From: Cephalotus follicularis | Lineage: Eukaryota > Streptophyta > Magnoliopsida > Oxalidales > Cephalotaceae | Direction: 5' to 3' | Assembly (NCBI GenBank): GCA_001972305.1 | Contig: BDDD01000318.1 | Span: forward strand, 310,001 to 374,000 | DNA: 64,000 nt | Shown here: in pieces, positions 31,789-43,876 of the stretch | Position numbering within the stretch: position 1 is the first letter of the stretch | Layout: every line of letters begins with the position of its first letter | Translations under genes and position numbers: made by a program | Notes under the pieces: generated by a model | Told to the model about the DNA's origin: nothing | Databases searched by the model: none | The model's input: only the letters and a program-made list of their open reading frames with translations

Positions 31789-32984
31789 AAATAATTATAT
31801 TGTCGTGATTCAATTTATATGTTGATATTCATCAAATTATTTGACTATATGGGAGTGGTTTACGGTGATTCTCCCATCACTTCACAACACCATATGTGTT
31901 ACCATCACCTTTTGATCTTTCTATTTCTCTATATTATCCTCTCATTTGATCATATATATATATATTGGCTGGCAGTTTTATATGCCAACGTCCGTAATAA
32001 TTACATGTGTATTTTTGTAGTACACCAATTTCATATTTCTAGAGGCATCCATATCTGATCAGGTAATCTCTATCATTATTGGTTGAAACTTTGTGCCGCT
32101 TCAATTTAATGGACATCTAGTTGGAGAGGTAATAATTTTTAGGCTTATCCTTAAAAAATATTGAAAAATTCAACATATACTTTTAACTATAAATAAGTTA
32201 CGTTTCATATCACTTATTTCTAAATTCTATTGTGCCATCGTTACGGATATTTTTATAAAAGATAGATATATTGTCACACAAATTTTTTTAGTTTATCACT
32301 ATATTTTATACATATGTTTTAATATTTTTTCATGTGCACTTAATAGTATAAAATATGTGATAAATTTTTTATTTTAACATCACGTGATAATATATCCTTA
32401 TTTTTTTTATAATGCACTGTTTTTTAATTTTTTTTATGTAGTATTCAAAAATCATATTGAAGGTATTATAATTTGTTTTCAAGAATTGTTAAACATACTG
32501 GCATCATATACTTAACAAGTCATTTCTTAAAGTTAAAAAAAATCTATTATCAAAGCTTTGACCATAATTAAACAACTTAATACCAAAATATAAAAATATA
32601 AATATAAAGGCTTAGGTGAAAAAGGTGAGAATATTAGTCATTGTGTTTTCTTTTTTATCAAAGAGACAATATAATGATATTTTTTAAAATTGAGAAGGAT
32701 AATTTGTTTCATAAAACATGTTGTGAAAAGGTAAATCAAACGCCCTCTTTTTTTTTTTATCAAAATGAAACTATGGTGGTATTTTTTTAAAAATTAAAAG
32801 GATAATGTAGTCCATAATACATGTTGTGAATGGGAACCAAACTTATATAGCGAATTACAGATGTAGGTAATATCATACGGTATTTTATATATATATATGA
32901 AAAAAATTATTATATTATCACAGCAAAACTTTCACTTTTTATGCTATCAAGTATATAGAAAAAAAAATCAATTATAATACGATG
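31789..32984. other. AT-rich intergenic DNA, no gene seen
   Basis: Low-GC sequence with long T and A runs. Two diverged copies of a block of about 105 bases (near 32640-32720 and 32745-32840; shared TTTTTTATCAAA, GGATAAT and CATGTTGTGAA words) form an imperfect tandem duplication. The open frame at 31819-32058 has no recognisable domain. Confidence 0.5.
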
Positions 32985-32989
32985 ACATT

Positions 32990-33444
32990 TGATATGGAAA
33001 AAATTCTACCCAAATAAACCGTCACGTGTCCTCTGAAAAAACGGTATAAGTGTCATCTAAAACTACAGACACGCGGTCTGACCATTTAAAGTCCAAAGAG
33101 ATAACGTCACGACGCTAAACAAGGAAATGGGCGAGGTCCTCGGTCATTTTCTAGGGGTACAATAATCATCTCCGCAAGTCAAGCAAGTCAGTTACATCCA
33201 GCACCACTATAAATACCGCAATCAAAGACATCACGCAGGTCGGTCAATTTTAGATTACAAAGAAAAGTACCGGAGAGTCCCCGGGAGTGATACCTCCTGG
33301 ACCTTCGACTAGTTGGTTTTTTGTGTGTAGGGAGGATCATATATATCAAGTCAATATTGTCCTCGGAGCATTTGCAGCGTTTTCCTCTACAAATCAAACC
33401 CTTCAACGTAAGAGACTATTGAGAAGTTGATTTCGACATCAGCA
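32990..33444 (+). mobile_element. 5' LTR of a Tat-lineage gypsy element
   Basis: It starts TGATATGGAAAAAATTC, the same opening as the solo LTR at 11573, and ends ...CATCAGCA two bases before the primer site. It contains a TATAAATA box (33208-33215) and the GGAGAGTCCCCGGGAGTGAT segment. The matching 3' LTR is at 45005-45455 and has diverged by roughly a tenth by eye, indicating an older insertion. Confidence 0.88.
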
Positions 33445-33445
33445 G

Positions 33446-33463
33446 TTGGCGCTGTCTGTGGGA
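33446..33463 (+). other. Primer binding site of the Tat element
   Basis: TTGGCGCTGTCTGTGGGA lies just after the LTR. This is the usual primer-site form (TGGCGCCGTCTGTGGG-like) of plant Tat/Athila-group elements and differs from the tRNA-Met sites elsewhere in the window. Confidence 0.85.
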
Positions 33464-35420
33464 AAACACAACAAAAAGTCACTGAAACCATACCTCCGAG
33501 AAGAAACACCAATTCCACGACTGATGGCAGCCAGGCTTCTACTGGAAGTCAAGTTCCCGCTGCTAGTCAGGTCGCCGCGCCAGAGCAAGCTCCCATCACT
33601 GGCGAGCAATTCAATCAGCTGCTCCAGGAAATTGGGACTCTAACAACCTTGCTGACGAGCAATCTAGCCAGCTAAAACCTGGCTGGTCCGAGCAGACTAG
33701 CCATCAATGATCATGCTGGTCTAAGCAGACCAACCATCAGAGTCCAATAGCCCCAAGGGACCAGACGAAACCCACCGAGAAGGACCACGCGTCCTCCAAG
33801 GGGGTCAGAGATTGATACATCTCTGGGGAGAAGAACAGAGATTAATACATCTCTGAGGGCGGAGTCATCGAGTGCAAGGGATTGTAGTTATAATCCCCAA
33901 GAAGACCTTCTGGAGCAAGACCCAATGGAATGGAAGAGGATTATTCTGTGGAGGAGCAACAGACCCGAGCACTATCCTCGGCCTCTCATAGGACAGAGAC
34001 CCAACCAAGGAGTAGGTCGGACCATTCAGTCAGACTAGCTGGGCAGTCTCAAGTTTCTAGCAAAACTAGGAACATTGAAGATATCGAGCAGACCATGAAC
34101 CAAAGGTTTGCCGAGATGGAGAGGAGGCTCAGAGGAGTCGAGCACTCGAAGGGATACCTGTCAAAGGTACAAAATATAAATGCTACACCCTTCACGGTTA
34201 AGATAATGAGGGAGCGTATCCCAAGAGGATTTCGGTTCCCGAGTCTCAAGGAATATGATGGATCCATTGACCCGATCCAACATGTGTGCTACTACACTCA
34301 AATAATGCTAGTGCACCAAGCCTTAGATGCGGTTCTCTGCCGTGGATTCCTGGCAACATTGACTGGAGCCGCCCAGTCATGGTATTCCACCTTACCCTTG
34401 AACTCAGTGGTGAATTTCGAACAGTTTACGGAGATGTTCCTCACTAAGTTCCTCAACAGCACCACACAGAGAAGGAATTCGAGTCATCTGATCAACATGG
34501 TGTAGGGGAAGAACGACTCCCTCAGAGACTACCTCACCAGATTCAACAAAGAGTCTCTGACAGTGAAAGACTTGGAGCCATCATTTGCTCTTGCTGCTAT
34601 GAACAGTGGGTTAATAGATAACTCACCGTTTACCTTCTCTCTCATGAAGAAGCCTGCATTGGATATGGCTACCTCCTCAGAAGAGCAGAGAAGTATGTGA
34701 ATGCCGAGGAGGCAATGGCCGCTAGGAAACATAAGACTTTTTGGTCGGATCAGGAGGTGGAGAAAGAGGAGCACTTATGAAGTGCTCCAGGGAAGAAGCA
34801 AAAGCGGAAGGATAGGTCTGATCTTACCAAGGATGACCAAGGCACAAGCTCTCCAAAAGGGAGGAATCCCCAAAGAAGGGAACACCAATTCTAAATAATA
34901 ACAACTTTTCCCCCATTTTAGAGATACGGATGAGGATACTGGCAGTGGAAAAGGATAAGGTCCCTATCCAATGGCCAGCACCATTGAGATCCCCGACGGA
35001 GAAGAAGGACTTAGACAAGTATTGCCGGTACCATCATGACCACGGGCACGATACCGAAGAGTGCAGACACCTAAAGAATCATATCGAGGACCTGATTCGA
35101 ATAGGTCATCTAAGGAAATATGTTGACAGAGATGCTTTGCAGCAGATAAGGGAGTGCAGAGAAGAAGCTCCGCAACAGGAAGAGGAGCGATAGCCTAGGG
35201 GTGTTATACATACCATCTCTAGAGGGATCGCATCTGGTGGTGATCATAGCAGAGGTAGAAAGACCTATGCTAGGCAAACCTTTGCTGTGCAACAATACAT
35301 GGATGGAAAAAGGTTAAAGACTGGTGGAGAAGATGAGGTAATATCCTTATCAGAGACAGACTATGAGGGAGTACGTCTCCCTCACCATGATCCTGTGGTC
35401 GTGACTCTTCAAGTGGAGCT
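33464..35420 (+). pseudogene. Tat-element gag (broken)
   Basis: An open lead (to 33675) has a Ser/Thr/Gln-rich start (QFNQLLQEIG). The main gag frame (33930-34505) contains IPRGFRFPSLKEYDGSIDPIQHV and LTGAAQSWYSTLP. A TAG ends it at 34503-34505, the sequence continues in frame (DYLTRFNKES) to about 34700, then shifts frame. The Tat-type zinc motif YCRYHHDHGHDTEECRHLK is readable at 35020-35080 in the frame 34930-35193, ended by TAG. Gag would form virus-like particles; this copy cannot. Confidence 0.8.
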
Positions 35421-35770
35421 ATTCGCTATGAAGAGAATTCTTATTGACAGTGGACATCATATATAAACATGCTTTTGATCAGTTAAGGATTCCAGAGGAC
35501 CAGCTAAGGCCCGTGAAGACCCCTTTGGTAGGCTTTGCGGGAGAGATGGTCCATCCTCTGGGATCTATCGACTTATCCTTCGTTGCAGGCACGGGCTCAC
35601 GTCAGACCCAAGTACATATGACATTCCTGGTGGTTGATACACCAAGCCTGTACAATGCTATAATTGGGCGACTAGGATTGAACTTGATAGAGGCAATAAT
35701 GTCTGCAAGGCACTTATTGGTACAATTCCCGGCCAGGTTAGGTGTGGGGGAAGTCCGAGGAGACCAGTAG
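35421..35770 (+). pseudogene. Tat-element aspartic protease with frameshift at the active site
   Basis: ILIDSG is readable at about 35432-35449 in one frame, and the rest of the protease continues in another frame (35444-35770: DIIYKHAFDQLRIPEDQL ... FLVVDTPSLYNAIIGRLGLN). The shift falls immediately after the catalytic DSG, where a few bases appear lost. The enzyme would be inactive. Confidence 0.8.
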
Positions 35771-35879
35771 GTGGCCAGACAGTGCTATAAAACTGCCATA
35801 ATGGACAAGGATAAGGAAAAAGCCCTCCCAATAGCGAACATGGAGCTCAGAGAAGAAGTGGAGCCCTAGCGTCCACAGC

Positions 35880-36820
35880 TCATGGAGGATGTTGTGCATG
35901 TACCTTTGGAGGAAGGCAATGCTGAAAAAGTTTTCCAAGTCGGCTCCCAACTTGGAGAGGTGGAGAAAGAGGAACTAATAACGTTCCTTAAAAATAATGG
36001 AGATGTTTTTGCTTAGTCGGCTGAGGAGGTCCCTCGGATTAGCCTGGAAGTAATGGTATACAAACTAAGTGTGGATCCAATGCAGCCTCTGACCAGGCAA
36101 AAGAAGAGAAACTTCGCTCCCGAGAGGCAACATGTAATAGCAGACGAAGTTGATAAGCTATTGCAAGCGGGGTTTATAAGGGAAGTGCAATACTCTGACT
36201 GGCTGGCGAACCCGGTCCTAGTCAAGAAGACGAATGGCAAGTGGAGGATGTGCATAGACTTTACAGACCTCAACAAAAATTGTCCAAAAGACCACTTCCC
36301 CCTCCCGAAGATTGATCAATTGGTGAATGCAACATCTGGATATAGAATGTTGAGCTTCTTGGATGCTTACTCTAGCTACAATCAAATTCCCATGTATGGA
36401 CCAGACGAGAACAAGATAGCATTCATCACTGATAAGGATATGTATTATTATAAAGTTATGCCCTTTGGTTTAAAGAATGTTAACGATTGGTCAATAAGAT
36501 TTTTCAACCTCAAATCGGGAGAAATATGGAGGTTTACATTGACGATATGCTCGTCAAAACACCAGCGAGGAGTCCTTATATCAGGGACTTGGAGAAAACC
36601 TTTGGGGTACTTAGAAAATACAAGATGCGGCTCAATCCTTCCAAGTGTACTTTTGGGGTCACTTCTGGTAGGTTCCTCGGGTTTATGGTTTCTAGCTGAG
36701 GAATAGAGGCCAACCCAGAGAAGATCTCGGCTATTCAGAGCATGAAGCCACATCAATCTATTAAGAATGTGCAGAGATTAAATGGCAAAAATCATAGCCC
36801 TAAGTAGATTCGTTTCGAAG
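35880..36820 (+). pseudogene. Tat-element reverse transcriptase (broken)
   Basis: The frame 36053-36706 contains RT blocks NPVLVKKTNGKWRMCIDF, FLDAYSSYNQIPM and VMPFGLKN. A frameshift near 36485 moves the catalytic region into a second frame (36487-36699), where VYIDDMLVKT keeps the YIDD box, followed by LNPSKCTFGVTSGRFLGFMV. TAG stops at 36009 and 36700 and later damage finish the gene. Confidence 0.85.
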
Positions 36821-36839
36821 TCAGCAGAGAAACATCTAC

Positions 36840-37337
36840 CTTTCTTCAAAGTATTAAGGAACCCCAATGGAAGAATGTCAAGCAGCCTTTGAGAAATTGA
36901 AGGAATACCTAACTTCCCCTCCTCTGATATCAAAACCAAGAGATGGGGAAGACTTGTATTTGTACCTTGCGACAGTACAAGGCGTAGTGAGTGCAGTGCT
37001 AGTCAGAGAAGATGACAAAGTTCAAAGGCCGGTGTATTATGTTAGCAAGGCCTTGAATGATGATGATGGGAGGTATCCAGAGGTAGAGAAGTACGCTTAT
37101 GCTCTGATCATTGCGGCGAGGAAGCTAAGGCCGTATTTTCAAGCCCACACTATCAAAGTTTTGACTGACAAACCACTAAGACAAGTGCTAGCAAAGCCAA
37201 ACACGTCGGGTAAACTAGTCAAGTGGTCTGTCGAGTTGGGCGAATACGACATTAAGTTCGAAGCCAGACCAGCAATTAAATCACAAGTCTTTGCTGATTT
37301 TGTAGGAGATAATATACCTACAGGGTGTATGGAATAA
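36840..37337 (+). pseudogene. Tat-element RNase H
   Basis: The frame 36867-37337 reads ECQAAFEKLKEYLTSPPL ... LYLATVQGVVSAVLVRED, RPVYYVSKALNDDDGRYPEVEKYA and VLTDKPLRQVLAKPNTSGKLVKW, the gypsy RNase H that degrades the RNA strand during cDNA synthesis. This block has one long open frame and is among the better preserved parts. Confidence 0.85.
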
Positions 37338-37364
37338 GACCCTCCCGAGAATTAGAGGGGTTTA

Positions 37365-37990
37365 TGGAAGCTTTCAGTTGATGGGTCATCCTGCGTCTCT
37401 GGAAGTGGAGCAGGGTTTGTACTAACTAGCCCTGATGGGTGGACCTTGGAGTATGCTATGAGATTTGGGTTCAAAACAACAAAGAATGAAGCCGAATGGG
37501 AAGCTCTGATTGCTGGATTGACAATGACAAAGCATTTAGATGTTCAAAATCTAGAAGCTTCTAGTAATTCTCAACTGGTAAATGGTCTGGTAAGCGGAGA
37601 GTATGAAGCCAGAGAAGAGTCCATGGCTAAATACCTAGCCCATGTCCAAAATTTGAAGTCCGCTTTCCAAGTCTTCCGGGTGTTGAAAGTTCCCAGAGCA
37701 GAGAATGCCAGAGCTGACCAGTTGTCAAAGCTAGTTATAGCAGAGGAATTAAAGAGAAATCAGACTGTGCTAGTAGACTACCTAGACAGGCTTACCATTT
37801 CTGAGGTTAAGGTTATGGACATTGATGTCCAGCAAGAGCCAGACTGGATGACTCCATTCATAAGTTGGCTAAGGGATGGAATTTTTCCAGAGGACCCAGA
37901 GGAGGTGAGAAGGTTGGTATACAGATTCAACCGATATCAATTCAGAGATGGGGTTCTTTACAAAAGGTCATTCTCTTTCCCTATGTTTTG
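37365..37990 (+). pseudogene. Second (archaeal-type) RNase H of the Tat lineage
   Basis: The frame 37446-37991 shows KTTKNEAEWEALIAGLTM, QLVNGLVSGEYEAREESM and RVLKVPRAENARADQLSKL, the additional RNase H that distinguishes Tat elements. The start (DGSSCVSGSGAGFVL, about 37380-37425) is upstream in the same frame behind a TGA at 37381. This domain is the main basis for the lineage call. Confidence 0.85.
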
Positions 37991-39044
37991 ATGTTTGACT
38001 CCTTCAGAGTCCAACTACGCTCTAAGAGAGGTTCATGAATTTGTGTGTGGAAATCACACGGGGGGCAAAACCTTGTCCAACAAATTATTGAGGCAGGGAT
38101 ATTTCTGGCCGATCATGTACCAAGATGCTATCAACTTTGTAAGGGGATGTGATAAGTGTCAGAGGAATGCTAATATAAGCAAAAGACCATCAAAGCCTTT
38201 GACATCCATCATGGCCCTTTGTCGCTTTGCACAATAGGGAATGGACTTCGTCAAACCACTGCCTGTGGCAACATTGCTGAGAAAGTTTCTAATCGTGGCA
38301 GTGGACTACTTCACTAAATGGGTAGAAGCCGAGCCCCTAGCTATGATAACAGAGAAGAACACGGAAAGTTTTGTTTGGAAATCAACCATTTACCGATTTG
38401 GGGTCCCCAGAGTAATTGTCTCTGATAATGGGAAGTAATTTGATTACCAAACTTTTTGAGATTTTTGCAGAGAGTGGATGATAGAACATAGGTTTGCCTC
38501 CGTGGCCTACCCTTAGAGTAATGGCCAGGCATAGGTCATCAATAGAGAAATTATTTCAGGGTTGAAGAAATGATTGGAAGCTAGCAAAGGAAGATGGATA
38601 GAGGAGCTCCCTAGTGTACTATGGGCATATAGAACTACTCATCAGGCCACAACTGGTGAGTCCCCATTTAGCCTTTGTTTTAGATTAGAAGTCATGATAC
38701 CAGTGGAAATTGTGGTGCATTCTCTGAGAGTGGTGCATTTCAATGAGGCTAACAACAAAGAAGGGTTGAGGAATCTCCTTGACTCAGTGGAAGAGCTCAA
38801 AGATAAATTAGTTATCAGAGTAGCCGCCTACCAACAAAAGGTGAGCCGTTATTACAACAAAAGGGTAAACTCCAGACCACTAAGAGAGGGACACTTAGTT
38901 CTAAGGAATGTGGCAGTAGCTGATCCAACTGGTACTAGAGGAAAATTAGCTCCTAATTGGGAAGAGTGTTCCGATCAGGAACATTCAAACTTGAAACTTT
39001 GGGGGGCTGAGAGATTCCTAGATCTTGGAATGCCGAGCATCTAA
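37991..39044 (+). pseudogene. Tat-element integrase (several stops)
   Basis: The zinc domain (HEFVCGNHTGGK ... CDKCQRNANI) is in 37995-38237, ended by TAG. The DDE core follows: GMDFVKPLP and VDYFTKWVEAEPL in 38241-38438, with VIVSDNGK before a TAA. The stretch 38440-38575 carries more stops where Gln or Glu is expected (YP-stop-SNGQA-stop). The C-terminal part is 38574-39044 (WIEELPSVLWAYRTTHQATTGESPF; YNKRVNSRPLREGHLVLR). It is nonfunctional. Confidence 0.87.
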
Positions 39045-39189
39045 GGAAGTATTATCAATGAAGTGATGTAAACATGTACATTTCAAAAATTTTAATGAAG
39101 AAAATTCTTCGGCTCAAGAAATACATTTCCAAGTTTGAAATGGACAGGAGGTCCTTAAACCTCTGAATAGCCTCCAACATATTCTCTCA

Positions 39190-39500
39190 ACAAAAAGCTT
39201 TAATACAAACTCATCAGAGAAGACTCCCACGAGAGCGTCAAACAAGGACTCCTAAGAGAGCAATCCGAGAAGACCCCTAAGGGGGCAATTTACAAAAGAC
39301 TCCCACCGGAGGAGCACAAAAGACTACCGCCAGAGGAGCACTTAAGACTCTTGTCAGAGAAGCATTAAAGACTCCCATTCGAGAAGCGCTAAAAGCTTTA
39401 ATACGAGCTTAATAAACATGACTCCTAATGGAGCAATACTAAAAGACCTCTAAGGGGGCAATCATAAAAGACTTCTAAGAAAGCAGCAAATAAAGACTCT
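39190..39500. repeat. Degenerate short tandem repeats (AAAAGACTCCC... units)
   Basis: About ten diverged units of roughly 28-35 bases, each with AAGACT(C/T)(C/T) and a GAG(G/A)AGCA or GGGGCAAT partner, follow integrase. They are noncoding and typical of the long spacer between integrase and the antisense ORF in Tat elements. Confidence 0.7.
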
Positions 39501-39514
39501 CAAGGGAACACATG

Positions 39515-39868
39515 CTGGTCGACAAATCCATAAGAACTTGTCTGACCAGACCAATATCGTGTCTTGAGAGGCGAATCCATAAGAACTCGCAAATGATCAA
39601 GTCATTGTTTGAGCGCTTTGATACAAGTGCCTTCACGAGGGTTAGAAAGCTCAGTGAACCTGGTCTGAAAAATATCAGACCAAACGAGATCCTGGTCGGC
39701 AAACCCATAAGAACATGTCCGACCAGAAACAAACCTTGATCAGCAAACACGTAAGAACTCACAATGATCAAGTTTCTTTGCCCAAGCGCTTTGACACAAA
39801 GTGTCCTACGGGGACTAGAAATCTTAGGTAGCTAAGTCTGAAAATATCAGACCATTATGAAAAAGTCT
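39515..39868. repeat. 177-bp tandem duplication
   Basis: Two units begin with CTGGTCGACAAATCCATAAG (39515) and CTGGTCGGCAAACCCATAAG (39692) and share AATGATCAAGT, GCGCTTTGA, CTAGAAA and AAATATCAGACCA blocks. They lie in the noncoding spacer of the Tat element. Confidence 0.8.
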
Positions 39869-41449
39869 ACAAATAAAATAGGCTAAATAAAATTTTCTAA
39901 GAGAAAGTGCAAGCTCAAATGAAGCTCAAATTCAATTTTATTATCAAATGAAAAGAGTACAAGATACAAAAATAGAATTTATACATCATCACTCTCTGAA
40001 GGGATGTTTTCTACATAAGGAAAAGTAGGCATTTGGAAGTTAAGGGGAGGAGGGTTCAAGACAGCATCCGCGACAGTTCCAGAGTGTGGAGCAAGGGCAC
40101 TCGAGTGCTCACCCCCTAGTAGCTCCTCAGCTTCCCGAGCTAGACGTTCTTGTTCCTTGAAGGCGATGAGAGCTTCCTCTTCTTTTGCATCGACCCCCTC
40201 AAAAAGAAGTCAAACTCACTCATTGTCGGGCGGCAAACAATGGAATCCAGAGAAACATCCAGTTGGCGAGTAACCAGGTTCCGACAAGTGTAAAAGCCCC
40301 TACGATAAAGTACTGCGGACTCCTTAAGGACTTCATCCTCAAAAGCCGAAGAAGCCTTGTAGTCCTCCACGGCGGCCTCCATTATCGTACGGAATTCATC
40401 CGAAGACTTAAATTCCTTCATAGCTTTGTCCACTGCCACTTGGGTCCAAGCAGCCTCCGTCTCCTGGATCCTAGAGACTCTGTCTTCTGTGGCCTTCACC
40501 AGATCCTGAAGCTTTATATTATAGCGAACATCTATATCTTTCTCCCTCGTCTCCTTAGCCAGAGCTTCCAAAGCCTGCCTCTTCTCCTCTAGGATTGACT
40601 CTTGAGCAGCCAGGACCTCTTCAAGTTGAGAGCGAGCAGCATTGGTAGACTTCTTGTGCTCGGCAACCTCGATGCGGAGCTGGTCAATGAGCTCACAATC
40701 TTCCTTTGCGCTTCCCAACAAAATATAGGCATCGTTCAAGGTCTGGCAAGGAAAGAACAAAGTTAAGAGAAGGGTAAAGAGTCCACTTAAAAAGAAAAAT
40801 AGTCTCTCCTTCTCTTCTTTTGCTTTTTGGATTGAATAGATGGTTGGTCCTCAGAAATTCCCTTGCCGCGAGTAGTCCTTACCCTGGCGGCCTCAGCCTC
40901 AGCCTCAACCTCGACAGCAGCAGCAGCCTCCTCCGTTGCTCTCTTCTTTACCATCTCGGCACCCCTTTGTATAGCTCTTTGCCTCTCCTCCTCGGCAATA
41001 ACCCCTGTTTTCTCTCTGGCAGCTCTCAGAACATCATCTGAAGATCGACAAGAAGCCATCACTACAGAGAACAACAAAAACACTTGGTCAAAAGTATGAA
41101 TGACAAAAATGGAAATTGAACAAGAAGAATGAAGACATTAGAAGCAGTGGAGGGGATGAAGGCTTAATACAGCTTTCCCCCTCGGTTACGAGCTGAGCTT
41201 CGGGTTCTTCTCGGCTATTTTGAAACCCCTCTCTCTCTATTCTCGCGGGGATCTCCTCTTCATCATCCAAGAGATCTCGCCGACTAGAGGACATGCTTAG
41301 CCCTACATAGCGCAGAAGATCCTCAAAGATGGTGTGATTCACCTCCTCTAGCTCCAGAGCAAAGAGCTTTGCCAGTTCTGCCTTCTCGTCAATGGTTAGA
41401 ATAGACCTCTGATTAAGGCACTGAACATCCGGAGGATTGGGATCCTGTT

Positions 41450-43876
41450 GTGACAACTGTGAGCAATTCAGTTCCTCGAACAGAAAAATTGAGGTTTGAG
41501 GATGTTACTGCTAAGATCTTGAGTGAAATGACCAGGAGGAAGAACTCGGGGGAGACTTCATCATCAAGTGTTGCTCTGAATGCACAGAACAGGGGTAGAC
41601 GACAAAGCAGATACAGAGGAAAAAGCAAAGAAAGAAGTCAGTCCAGAGGGAGGTCTCAGAGCAGAGGTCCTGAGAAAAAGATGGAGTGCTGGTACTGTGG
41701 TAAAATAGGGCACTTGAAGAAGGACTGTTGGGTGAAGAATGGTAGGCCAGGAGCTGAGAATAGACAGGCAGAAGCAAATACAGTCGGTGAAGATGTGAGA
41801 GAGTCTCTGGTGGCTACAGTTTGTGCTACAATCAGTGAGCATTGGGTGATTGATTCTGGAGCGTCATTTCATTCTACATCCCAGAGAGATTTCTTCTGTG
41901 AGTACACAAGTGGAGATTTTGGTGAAGTGCTGTTGGGTGATGATCATCCCTGTCCGGTTGCAGGAATGGGAAAGGTCATTTTGCAGCTGCCAAATGGAAC
42001 GAAGTGGACTCTGAATGGTGTCAGATATATTCCGGAGTTGAGAAGAAACCTCATATCAACTAGTGCACTTGATAATGAGGGGTATAACACTATTTTTGGA
42101 GATCACTCATGGAAGGTTCAGAAGGGATCTTTGACAGTAGCTAGAGGGAAGCAGGTTGGTACATTATATATGCTTACTGATTTGAGTTATGCTTCGGTGA
42201 ACTACACAGCACAGATTGACTCTAGAATGTGGAATTTGAGGCTCGGGCATATGAGTGAAACAGGACTGAAGATTCTACATTCACGGAAAGCGTTGCCAGA
42301 GCTAAAGGAGATTGATCATGAGTTTTGTGGGAGCTGTGTACTTGGCAAACAGAAGCGGGTGAGATTTCTGAAGGTTGGTCCAGAAAGAAAGCAAGAGAAG
42401 CTTGAGCTAGTGCATACAGATGTATGGGGACCAGCAAATATTGCCTCAATGGGTGGAGCACATTATTACGTCACTTTCATAGATGATGCTACGAGGAAAA
42501 CTTGGATCTACACAATCAGAAACAAGTCAGATGTGTTTAGTACATTCAGAAGGTGGAAAGAATCGGTTGAAAATGAGACTGGAAAGAAATTGAAGTGTCT
42601 GAAGTCAGACAATGGAGGTGAATACTGCAGTGGTGAGTTTGAGCAGTTCTGCCAGAAAGTTGGGATCAGGAGAATCAAAACTCCTCCCAGGACGCCCCAG
42701 GAGAATGGAGTTGCGGAGAGGATGAACAGAACAATTATGGAGCGTGCCAGAGCTATGAGGTTGCATGCCGGGTTACCATTGTTTTGTTGGGCAGAAGCTG
42801 TTTCTACTACGGTGTATCTCATTAACCGTAGTCCCTCTACAGCACTAGACAATGGAGTTCCAGAAGAAGCTTGGACAGGTAAACCAGTAAACTACAGCTA
42901 TTTGAGAGTATTTGGCTGTGAAGCTTTTGTGCATGTTGATAGTGAGTGCAGGGGAAAGCTTGATCCCAAATCAAGGAAGTGTTATTTTCTTGGTTATGGT
43001 GAGAATGAGTATGGTTTTCGTCTTTGGGATAGTGCTGCTAAGAAGGTTGTTAGGAGCAGGGATGTAGTCTTCAATGAGCTGAAGTTATACAAAAACAGAG
43101 ATGCTCCCAGTTCCGATGGTGTAGAGAAATCTGAGCAGGTTAAGTTAGATTTGAGAGGCACTCCGACGATAAAGGAGAATGTTCAAGTTGATGATGAAGC
43201 TGCTCCACAGTCAGTTCAGGGAGATGAACCTGAGGTTGCTACACCACCTTCACATTTGAGGAGAAGCATCAGAGAGAGACGAGCTCCAGAGAGATATTCT
43301 CCTGTTTTGAATCATATTCTATATACTGATGCTGGTGAGCCTGAGACTCTAGATGAGGCACTAGAGGTAGATACTCGGATTGAGTGGGAGCAGGCAATGA
43401 AGGAGGAGATGGACTCCTTGACTAAGAATCAAACTTGGGAGTTAGTTAAACTTCCAGATGGGCGAAAACCTCTTCAGAGCAAATGGGTCTACAGAATCAA
43501 GAATGAAGCTGATGGTAGACAGAGGTACAAGGCCAGACTTGTTGTAAAAGGGTTTGCACAGAAGAAGGGCATTGATTATGATGAGATTTTTTCGCCAGTT
43601 GTGAAGATGACTTCGATCAGAACTGTGCTGAGCATTGTGGCTATGAAGGATCTGTATCTAGAACAGCTAGATGTGAAGACAGCTTTTCTTCATGGTGATT
43701 TGGATGAAGAAATTTACATGCAGCAGCCTGAGGGTTTTGAAGTCAGTGCGAAGAAGAATCTAGTATGCAGATTGAAGAAGAGCTTGTACGGGTTGAAACA
43801 GGCACCTAGGCAGTGGTATTTAAAGTTTGACAGCTTCATGGTGAGACATCAGTTCAGTAGATGCGAGGATTCTTGA
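41450..43876 (+). CDS. Open copia gag-protease-integrase-RT partial polyprotein, 808 codons
   Basis: A single uninterrupted frame covers the end of gag with its zinc knuckle (CWYCGKIGHLKKDC, about residues 80-93) and an Arg/Ser-rich tract before it. It continues with the protease (WVIDSGASFHS, about 132-142), the pre-integrase zinc region (LRLGHMSETG ... CGSCVLGKQK) and the integrase core (HTDVWGPAN, CLKSDNGGEYC, QENGVAERMN). The first half of RT follows ([58 protein letters not shown]). It stops before the YVDD catalytic box. The surrounding Tat element is full of stops, so this piece is younger. It cannot be a complete polyprotein, and whether it is expressed is unknown. Confidence 0.8.
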   Translation: MTTVSNSVPRTEKLRFEDVTAKILSEMTRRKNSGETSSSSVALNAQNRGRRQSRYRGKSKERSQSRGRSQSRGPEKKMECWYCGKIGHLKKDCWVKNGRPGAENRQAEANTVGEDVRESLVATVCATISEHWVIDSGASFHSTSQRDFFCEYTSGDFGEVLLGDDHPCPVAGMGKVILQLPNGTKWTLNGVRYIPELRRNLISTSALDNEGYNTIFGDHSWKVQKGSLTVARGKQVGTLYMLTDLSYASVNYTAQIDSRMWNLRLGHMSETGLKILHSRKALPELKEIDHEFCGSCVLGKQKRVRFLKVGPERKQEKLELVHTDVWGPANIASMGGAHYYVTFIDDATRKTWIYTIRNKSDVFSTFRRWKESVENETGKKLKCLKSDNGGEYCSGEFEQFCQKVGIRRIKTPPRTPQENGVAERMNRTIMERARAMRLHAGLPLFCWAEAVSTTVYLINRSPSTALDNGVPEEAWTGKPVNYSYLRVFGCEAFVHVDSECRGKLDPKSRKCYFLGYGENEYGFRLWDSAAKKVVRSRDVVFNELKLYKNRDAPSSDGVEKSEQVKLDLRGTPTIKENVQVDDEAAPQSVQGDEPEVATPPSHLRRSIRERRAPERYSPVLNHILYTDAGEPETLDEALEVDTRIEWEQAMKEEMDSLTKNQTWELVKLPDGRKPLQSKWVYRIKNEADGRQRYKARLVVKGFAQKKGIDYDEIFSPVVKMTSIRTVLSIVAMKDLYLEQLDVKTAFLHGDLDEEIYMQQPEGFEVSAKKNLVCRLKKSLYGLKQAPRQWYLKFDSFMVRHQFSRCEDS

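Noticed and set aside
39190..39500. Regular short repeats considered as a CRISPR-like array
   Set aside because: Units are degenerate without unique spacers, in plant retrotransposon DNA.
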